Assembly (NCBI GenBank): GCA_949742895.1
Contig: CATJRT010000101.1
Coordinates: 1-17,272 of the forward strand
DNA: 17,272 nt
Source of the DNA: an uncultured Eubacteriales bacterium
GTDB lineage: Bacteria > Bacillota_A > Clostridia > Oscillospirales > Oscillospiraceae
Reading direction: 5' to 3'
In this document: one piece after another, positions 16,290-17,272 of the stretch
Numbering within the stretch: the stretch's first letter is position 1
How the letters are laid out: the number at the start of each line of letters is the position of its first letter
Notes under the pieces: generated by a model
Databases searched by the model: none
What the model was told of the DNA's origin: nothing
What the model saw: only the letters and a program-made list of their open reading frames with translations
Position numbers and translations under genes: made by a program

Positions 16290-16324
16290 CTTCTGAAATC
16301 AGGACTTGCACCAGACTTCAGAAG
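16290..16324 (+). promoter_or_regulatory. Leader inverted repeat before the sigma-like gene
   Basis: CTTCTGAA (16290-16297) and TTCAGAAG (16317-16324) can pair around a 19-base loop just before AGGAGG (16329-16334). It could affect access to the ribosome binding site. Confidence 0.3.
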
Positions 16325-16341
16325 AACAGGAGGTCTGCCCC

Positions 16342-16761
16342 ATGGCAGAACACAAACAATATTACATCCATATCCCCGGATCATTGGTTGAAGTCTCTGA
16401 AAGCGTTTATTTTGCCTATTACCAGGAGAAGCGTCGGAACCGTACCCTGGAGGAAAAAGATGAGCGCAACGGCACCGTGTCTTATGATGGCCTGGACACT
16501 CCAGAGCTGTCCGGTCAGGAGATGATTCCGGATTGTGATGCCGTCAGCGTGGAGGACGCGGCAATTGCCACCATTTTGCACGACAGGCTCCACCGCTGTC
16601 TGGCCCTGCTGGACGAGCCGGATCGGCAGCTCATCCACGCCATCTATTTTAAGGGCCTGAGTGAGCGAGAATTCGCCATGACTGCCGGACTTCACTACAT
16701 GACCGTCCATAATCGAAAAGCTCGTCTGCTTCGGCAGTTGAAAAAAATGATGGAAAAGTAA
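16342..16761 (+). CDS. Small sigma-70 region-4-like DNA-binding protein
   Basis: Protein of 139 aa. The first 35 residues are MAEHKQYYIHIPGSLVEVSE followed by VYFAYYQEKRRNRT. An acidic middle follows, and residues about 80-139 resemble the region-4 helix-turn-helix of sigma factors: HRCLALLDEPDRQLIHAIYF, then GLSEREFAMTAGLHYMTVHN, then RKARLLRQLKKMMEK. There is no region 2, so it is not a full sigma factor. Small proteins of this shape are common in integrative conjugative elements of Clostridia, where they are thought to act as regulators. The ATG at 16342 is chosen because AGGAGG ends 7 bases before it; an in-frame ATG at 16306 has no such site. No conjugation gene is visible in the window. 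The role is inferred from family shape only. Confidence 0.75.
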   Translation: MAEHKQYYIHIPGSLVEVSESVYFAYYQEKRRNRTLEEKDERNGTVSYDGLDTPELSGQEMIPDCDAVSVEDAAIATILHDRLHRCLALLDEPDRQLIHAIYFKGLSEREFAMTAGLHYMTVHNRKARLLRQLKKMMEK

Positions 16762-16774
16762 AAATAATTTGGTG

Positions 16775-16813
16775 CAACCCCCTCACGAACTCGGCTTAGT
16801 AGTGAGGGGGTTG
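16775..16813 (+). terminator. 12-bp hairpin after the sigma-like gene
   Basis: CAACCCCCTCAC (16775-16786) pairs perfectly with GTGAGGGGGTTG (16802-16813) around a 15-base loop, 14 bases after the stop codon. No T-run follows (TCCTTTG), so it is either a weak terminator or a 3-prime stabilising structure. Confidence 0.5.
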
Positions 16814-16841
16814 TCCTTTGCCCCCCAGTGTACCTTGAAAA

Positions 16842-17260
16842 ACACCGGGCCAGCCCGGTCACATCCGGCACTGAGATACGTTCCCTGACGAAGCGCCCGA
16901 AAGGCGCGGAGCGACGCTGGAGGATGCGCCAAGACCTGCCTGTGGGGTTCTCCCCATCAAAGACGGCCAAATAAGGCGGCGAGCGCTACCCATCCGTCCA
17001 GAAAACAGCATCTGCTGTTTCGCCACGACCTCGTCAGTACATAATGATACGCCTGCCTGCGGGCAGCTCGGAGAGATCCTCGGAGGGGTGAAATTCCCGT
17101 GACGCGCACAAGCGCGGTCTCAGTTCAAGCCGCCCGCACCTGGGGAAGTAGTGTCAAATACAGGTGAACGAAAGGCAGTAAGACAACGTCTTTCGGGCAA
17201 AACCCTTGATAACAGAAGCCACGGGGAGCGTCTGCCCAAAATCGGACGCTCCCCGTTTTT
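16842..17260 (+). ncRNA. Candidate structured non-coding RNA ending in an intrinsic terminator
   Basis: There is no coding frame here, but a dense row of small hairpins: 16844-16859 (ACCGGGC/GCCCGGT), 16893-16907 (GCGCC, loop CGAAA, GGCGC), 16943-16956 (TGGGG/CCCCA), 17003-17020 (AAACAGC/GCTGTTT), 17053-17066 (CTGCC, loop TGCG, GGCAG), 17085-17098 (GGGGTGAAATTCCC), 17101-17119 (GACGCGC paired with GCGC-G-GTC), 17137-17166 (CACCTG/CAGGTG) and 17169-17195 (CGAAAG/CTTTCG). The last is followed by a terminator. The order and spacing look like a folded RNA on the plus strand. The 5-prime end is uncertain. Candidate classes are an IscB-associated omega RNA (HEARO), a ROOL-like large RNA, or part of a group II intron; I cannot assign it from memory. 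Confidence 0.5.
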
Positions 17261-17271
17261 GTGTTATCAAG
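17205..17271 (+). terminator. Strong terminator enclosed by an outer 10-bp inverted repeat
   Basis: ACGGGGAGCGTC (17221-17232) pairs with GACGCTCCCCGT (17245-17256) around a 12-base loop, followed by T5 (17256-17260). Around it, CTTGATAACA (17205-17214) is the exact reverse complement of TGTTATCAAG (17262-17271). The inner hairpin is a clear terminator for the non-coding stretch upstream. The outer repeat is not needed for termination and may be an element end or a longer RNA stem. Confidence 0.8.
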
Positions 17272-17272
17272 C

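Noticed and set aside
15843..16384. Minus-strand frames of 83-85 codons in the spacer region
   Set aside because: They read through terminator and repeat structures, lack start signals and show no conserved motif.
17085..17119. FMN riboswitch, because of GGGGTGAAATTCCC
   Set aside because: Only one short segment resembles the FMN aptamer. The following GACCGGCGGT-type segment and the outer paired elements are missing, and no riboflavin gene is nearby.
16842..17260. Complete group II intron
   Set aside because: I find no convincing GTGYG 5-prime end and no domain V hairpin, and the stretch ends in an intrinsic terminator. A partial intron is not fully excluded.
1..17272. CRISPR arrays, tRNA or rRNA genes, complete insertion sequences
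   Set aside because: I saw no regularly spaced repeats, tRNA cloverleaf-like sequence, rRNA segment or transposase gene on either strand.

Overview
The window looks like a chromosome segment of a GC-rich gut Clostridia bacterium, probably of the Oscillospiraceae type (Flavonifractor or Lawsonibacter-like). This rests on the GC-rich codon usage, strong AGGAGG ribosome binding sites, LplB/LplC-type sugar importers without a linked ATPase, and a plant-glycan gene set. The genus is an inference.

Positions 1-9126 are on the minus strand and form a glycan-uptake and degradation locus. In transcription order it runs: an AraC-type regulator (9126-7993), a lipoprotein sugar-binding protein (7731-6181), two permeases (6060-5113 and 5097-4210), a terminator-like hairpin, a carboxylesterase broken by an internal deletion (4095-2837), a GH43 xylosidase/arabinofuranosidase (2822-1215), and a GH3 glycosidase that starts at 1218 and runs off the left edge. 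The GH43 and GH3 genes overlap by 4 bases. Likely logic: the regulator senses a sugar, the lipoprotein captures a xylo- or arabino-oligosaccharide, the permeases import it, and GH43 plus GH3 hydrolyse it in the cytoplasm. A frameshifted C-terminal gene remnant sits between the regulator and the binding-protein gene.

Positions 9534-15322 are on the plus strand, divergent from the regulator: a cytoplasmic GH78 alpha-L-rhamnosidase, an MGT-type GT1 glycosyltransferase 18 bases behind it, and a secreted protein that joins a copper-amine-oxidase-N-like stalk domain to an alpha/beta-hydrolase. The 407-base divergent intergenic region holds an araC promoter, an 18-base near-palindrome and a 12-bp hairpin.

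From 15323 to the right edge the character changes: AT-richer spacer DNA, pieces of protein-like frames broken by stops on the minus strand, two strong terminators, repeated TCGACAC motifs, a small sigma-70-region-4-like protein (16342-16761), and then about 420 bases of non-coding, hairpin-rich sequence ending in a strong terminator. This reads as the edge or debris of an integrative element. The terminal stretch is the best candidate here for an undescribed or unassigned structured RNA.
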